Positions 7,241-10,000 of a stretch of 10,000 bases of DNA are shown here, piece after piece; position 1 is the stretch's first letter, and each line of letters starts with the position of its first letter. A program made the translations under genes and the position numbers. The notes below the pieces were generated by a model, which did not search any database, was not told the origin of the DNA, and saw only the letters and a list, made by a program, of their open reading frames with translations. The DNA is from Cristatella mucedo (lineage: Eukaryota; Bryozoa; Phylactolaemata; Cristatellidae), in the NCBI GenBank assembly GCA_009760855.2, contig WPIO01000134.1, forward strand, positions 1 through 10,000, in the 5' to 3' direction.

Positions 7241-7618
7241 TTACATGGTTATGGGTGACCTGCAAAGGGTCAGAATGCAAATGTAGTTAGTGGCAGCATG
7301 CACAGTGTCATCACACAGAAGCAAATGAAGGATGAATCGAAGGGACCCACTAAATGCTGTCCTAAATATGTGTGTTTTTAAGTTCTTTCTAGATGTTGTC
7401 AAGTCAGCGGACGTTCTGACGCAAATCAGGAGTGAGTTCCAGGCTTTGGGAGCATACGAGCTAAATGCAGGGTCTCCACAGAATTTGAGGTTGGTACGAG
7501 ATATTGGTATACTGCTGGATTCCCAAAAGCGGGTGGTACAATGCTTGGCCTGGTGAGGGAGTAGATCTGAAAGATAGGCTGGAGCCAAAGAATGAAGAGA
7601 CCTAAAAGTGAGAAACAT
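7241..7618 (-). pseudogene. LINE reverse transcriptase protein, C-terminal end only (copy d)
   Basis: Seen: 125 open codons on minus with FRSLHSLAPAYLSDLLP, later YAPKAWNSLL and RKNLKTHIFRTAF. Known: this is the C-terminal tail that follows the RT domain in CR1/L2-like and related non-LTR element proteins. The normal protein has an endonuclease and RT of several hundred residues before it; here similarity stops near the first Met, where FKILLLTF should begin, so the copy is 5'-truncated by incomplete reverse transcription. It is not interrupted, making it the youngest-looking of the four copies, but it cannot be functional. The first Met is probably chance and not a real start. Confidence 0.9.
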
Positions 7619-8437
7619 TAATTAAGGCAGACTCAGGCCTAAGCAGTAGTAATACGAATGATGCCAGTTAAGTGGAATATTAAAGTTAGGGAGCATTAGA
7701 AATGATCACCCTTAATCTACCTCGCATTCCAACTTGAAACTGCAACTTCTGCCTTAATGCGAAACTAATATTCCAATTCAGGGAGAACTAGCTGCCGAGA
7801 CTCGAGATGTACAGTCATCCAAATGTGATGCAAATATTCTGCCACCTGCTTGAACTAACTTCAACTCAGATTTTAGGCATACTCAATCAAGGATGCTCAT
7901 GTTTTACACAGATTGTAAACTTGACATTAGACAAGCAGAACTCGAGCCACCCCAGTTAAGTATGTCTTGTCAAGACCATCTTAATATTGCACAGATATCT
8001 TGAAAGACATATTAACACTTTAAATCAATAAAATAAGTTTCAACCAGGTTTTAAAGCGAATCTCATCGTCTATTCAGTAGAGCAGCAACTGTAGGATAAT
8101 ATTCTCAGTTATACTGACCAAACTAGAGTGCCACTGCTTTTTGAGCTGTATCACTTATTCGCTTTTGATACTATTTTACTTCATTTATTTCTTGAGTGCT
8201 TATCATTTAGCCAGTTGAATGTAGTGTAACTGGTACTGTGCTACAGTGGCTATTGACTGTTTCAATTGGGAATGTCGCGGAGGAATTTAAAACGGTCAGC
8301 GGTCTTCAGGAGGCTTTTTCAAGCAGAGTTTTTCTTCCAAAGGATTTGACAGGAGTTCTATTCTGCTCATGATATATAGTCTCACCAGCTTTCATTCTCA
8401 TGCAGTTGCCTCATGGTCAGAGTACGGCGATACTTAC
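7619..8437. other. probable intron, no gene seen
   Basis: On the minus strand this is the start of the long intron after exon B. No further EGF, Ig or repeat similarity was found on either strand, and stops are frequent. Confidence 0.45.
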
Positions 8438-8562
8438 CATCCTGATTTTCGCATCGGGTTCCTGTCCAGCCCGGCATATACACATGCATAGTACTTCGTT
8501 GTCATATAGCTCATAGCACGAGCCCCCATTGAGGCAGTAGTCCGGAATCTTGCATTTATAGC
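8438..8562 (-). CDS. exon B: EGF-like domain
   Basis: Seen: acceptor with a pyrimidine-rich tract (tgtctgcatccgcctag, AG 8564-8563), 125 nt open, then a near-perfect donor ATG|GTAAGTAT (GT 8437-8436). It reads YKCKIPDYCLNGGSC, then YELYDNEVLCMCICRAGQ. Known: C-x5-C-LNGGS-C-x9-C-x-C is the first five cysteines of an EGF module, a disulphide-bonded extracellular fold of about 40 residues. The sixth should fall on the next exon. It starts in phase 1, matching the end of exon A (joined codon GGC, Gly), and ends in phase 0. A second acceptor at 8584-8583 would add seven codons (including VCIRLG) but in a phase that does not fit exon A. The identity of the protein is unknown. Confidence 0.65.
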
Positions 8563-8772
8563 CTAGGCGGATGCAGACACACCTTGAATAAAGTAGCCTA
8601 TCGATAAATGATTAGCAATTATCTGTTCAATCAGCTGAGCAAGCATATATTAGTTCCATGTTTAGCGGTTTTGGTCTCTAAATACACCACCATGCTCAGA
8701 AAAAAGAGGCTGCACCATGAGCAGTCGTTGCATTAAAAGATGCATCTACTGGAAAAAGAGCGACGAGTTCAC
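8563..8772 (-). other. short intron between EGF exons A and B
   Basis: 210 bases from donor G|GTGAAC (8772-8771) to acceptor CTAG (8564-8563), both phase 1. A CTAAT-like branch sequence is present near 8613. This pairing gives an uninterrupted frame across both exons and is the best-supported intron in the window. Confidence 0.55.
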
Positions 8773-8895
8773 CTCGGTTAGGCTGGACCGCTGGTCCAAT
8801 TGGCTCGGTCGGGCAGTCGCACCAAAAGCCTGCTCCTTGGTTGTGACATGAGCATTGAGATTCACACGGGCTCAATGATTTGCAGTAATCGGCAT
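8773..8895 (-). CDS. exon A: EGF-like domain
   Basis: Seen: acceptor ctgaattatttcag (AG 8897-8896), 123 nt open, donor G|GTGAAC. It reads ADYCKSLSPCESQC, then SCHNQGAGFWCDCPTEP: six cysteines in about 40 codons. Known: the spacing and the G-F-x-C-x-C-P motif are typical of EGF modules in extracellular receptors and matrix proteins. The exon is symmetrical (phase 1 to phase 1), the usual form of shuffled EGF modules; the split first codon would be Asp if the upstream exon ends in G, as in many DxDxC EGF starts. The final cysteine of the module may be the YKC at the start of exon B. No upstream exon or signal peptide was identified with confidence. Confidence 0.65.
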
Positions 8896-9735
8896 CTGAA
8901 ATAATTCAGGAGTATCTGAGGGTGCTTCAGCCTGACGAGGCAATATTCTGGCCGTACTATTGCTTTGCTTGCAATTGAGTTTTGAAGATTGACTAGGCAT
9001 GCCAGTTCTACAATTGGCCACTGTTGTTTGCAGTAACTTCAGTATACCAAATAGGTAAGACTACAGTAAATATCAACAATGCAAGCACTCTACGAGCTTT
9101 TTTAGATTAGAAAGAGAAGTCGCTTTCATCTGACTCTTAGTCTGCTCAAAGGGTTATCTGGATTTCTTGGTGGGCGGCTATGACCTACCTCTGGGATGCC
9201 AAGAAGGAACGGCAGGGAAGCGTGACTAAATTTGTGTTGATTACAGTTTGCTATTCCCAGTTCTAAAATGCAAATAGGTTTAAGAAGATATATTTTGCCT
9301 TTAAACCAGCTTTAACCATCGAAAAGGGTCATTTTGTAAAGAAACGAGCTAATTTTGTGCTACGGCTTATAGTGACACCAACAAATGTTGGCAAGCTAAA
9401 TTTCTCGAAAGCACTAGTGACGACTTTCGCATGTGCATATCTTGGAAATGGTATGCGTCCCATGTGCAAAACATTAGCAGCCCCTCTTGAGACATTACCG
9501 ATAAGGGACCCAGAACACGAGGTGTCCAACAAACAGCATGGTAGCCATCAATACAAGTAAATAAATTTGATTCAGAGATTGGCAGAAATGGCATGTGCCA
9601 ACAAAAGCGAATCGTTTGTTGATGTCGATTGGTGTGCCTGATTGAGAGAAATCGTCACTTTAACTTGTAAAGCTCGGAGTTAGATGCCAATAGCTTCAAG
9701 TCACAAACTGGTGACATCGGGATTCTCCAGCAAGA

Positions 9736-9740
<5 letters not shown>
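8896..9740. other. no confident gene
   Basis: Upstream of exon A on the minus strand. Open stretches on both strands around 9329-9594 overlap one another, lack any domain and have no convincing splice sites. One splice-bounded candidate at 9189-9262 (minus) is listed under findings. Promoter or first-exon signals for the EGF gene were not recognised. Confidence 0.4.
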
Positions 9741-9793
<53 letters not shown>

Positions 9794-9794
9794 C

Positions 9795-9871
<77 letters not shown>
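9741..9871. repeat. (GA)n microsatellite, interrupted once
   Basis: Pure GA dinucleotides at 9741-9791, an interruption (gtgcgaggga, 9791-9800), then GA again to about 9871. The Arg-Glu and Leu-Ser repeat frames on the two strands here are translation artefacts. Length in the assembly may be unreliable. Confidence 0.97.
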
Positions 9872-9874
<3 letters not shown>

Positions 9875-9962
9875 AGCGAGATTCTAACTAAGCATGCCAG
9901 GCCCAGTGCAAAAAGGAGCAATTGCTTAACTGTTGACTTTCTGTTGGAAGACTCTAGTAAAA

Positions 9963-10000
9963 TGGGAGAGAGTGAGAGTGAGTGTGTTAGAAAGAGAGAG
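9963..10000. repeat. imperfect GA-rich simple repeat at window edge
   Basis: gggagagagtgagagtgag followed by aaagagagag, a degenerate relative of the longer GA tract about 90 bases to the left. It runs off the window. Confidence 0.75.

Noticed and set aside
7332-7556. Plus-strand frame of 74 codons
   Set aside because: Antisense shadow of the LINE C-terminal frame on the minus strand, which has clear family motifs.
9329-9594. Three overlapping frames on both strands
   Set aside because: None shows a domain, a signal peptide or good splice sites, and they contradict one another.
9655-9921. Long Leu-Ser repeat (minus) and Arg-Glu repeat (plus) open frames
   Set aside because: Both are direct translations of the (GA)n microsatellite; no independent coding signal.

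Overview
The window looks like nuclear DNA of an animal, most likely an invertebrate. There is no long open reading frame on either strand. Short exon-sized open stretches on the minus strand are bounded by good AG/GT splice signals and encode pieces of extracellular domains (EGF-like, Ig-like). Non-LTR retrotransposon relics, tRNA-derived SINE-like elements and microsatellites lie between them. The phylum cannot be fixed from sequence alone. A sponge or another early-branching or invertebrate animal would fit short EGF and Ig exons in a receptor-like gene, but that is inference.

Minus strand, read right to left (5' to 3' of the gene): EGF-like exon A (8895-8773), EGF-like exon B (8562-8438), a third and degenerate EGF-like exon C (4132-4020), the first half of an Ig-like domain (1677-1485), and a possible juxtamembrane exon that runs off the left edge (100-1). 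That last piece ends in a KWDI motif like the one preceding many receptor tyrosine kinase domains. Intron phases agree for A to B (phase 1) and B to C (phase 0). They disagree for C to Ig and Ig to edge, so at least one exon on each of those intervals is unseen. The whole may be part of one EGF/Ig receptor gene whose kinase would lie outside the window; this is a hypothesis.

Mobile DNA: at least four fragments of one non-LTR (LINE) family are present, one on plus (2815-3360) and three on minus (547-640, 5640-5800, 7096-7618). All are 5'-truncated, and two keep the recognisable C-terminal protein segment. Three minus-strand tRNA-like SINE candidates lie at about 3545-3795, 5200-5310 and 6620-6815. 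The first carries a stretch resembling the LINE 3' end. A pogo/Tigger-like terminal segment starts at 5864. An unclassified repeat occurs at 4422-4635 and in two half-copies at 4893-5055 and 5540-5592. A long (GA)n microsatellite is at 9741-9871.

The rest appears to be intron or intergenic sequence. No bacterial-style operon, CRISPR array, rRNA or functional tRNA gene was seen, and no complete gene is contained in the window.
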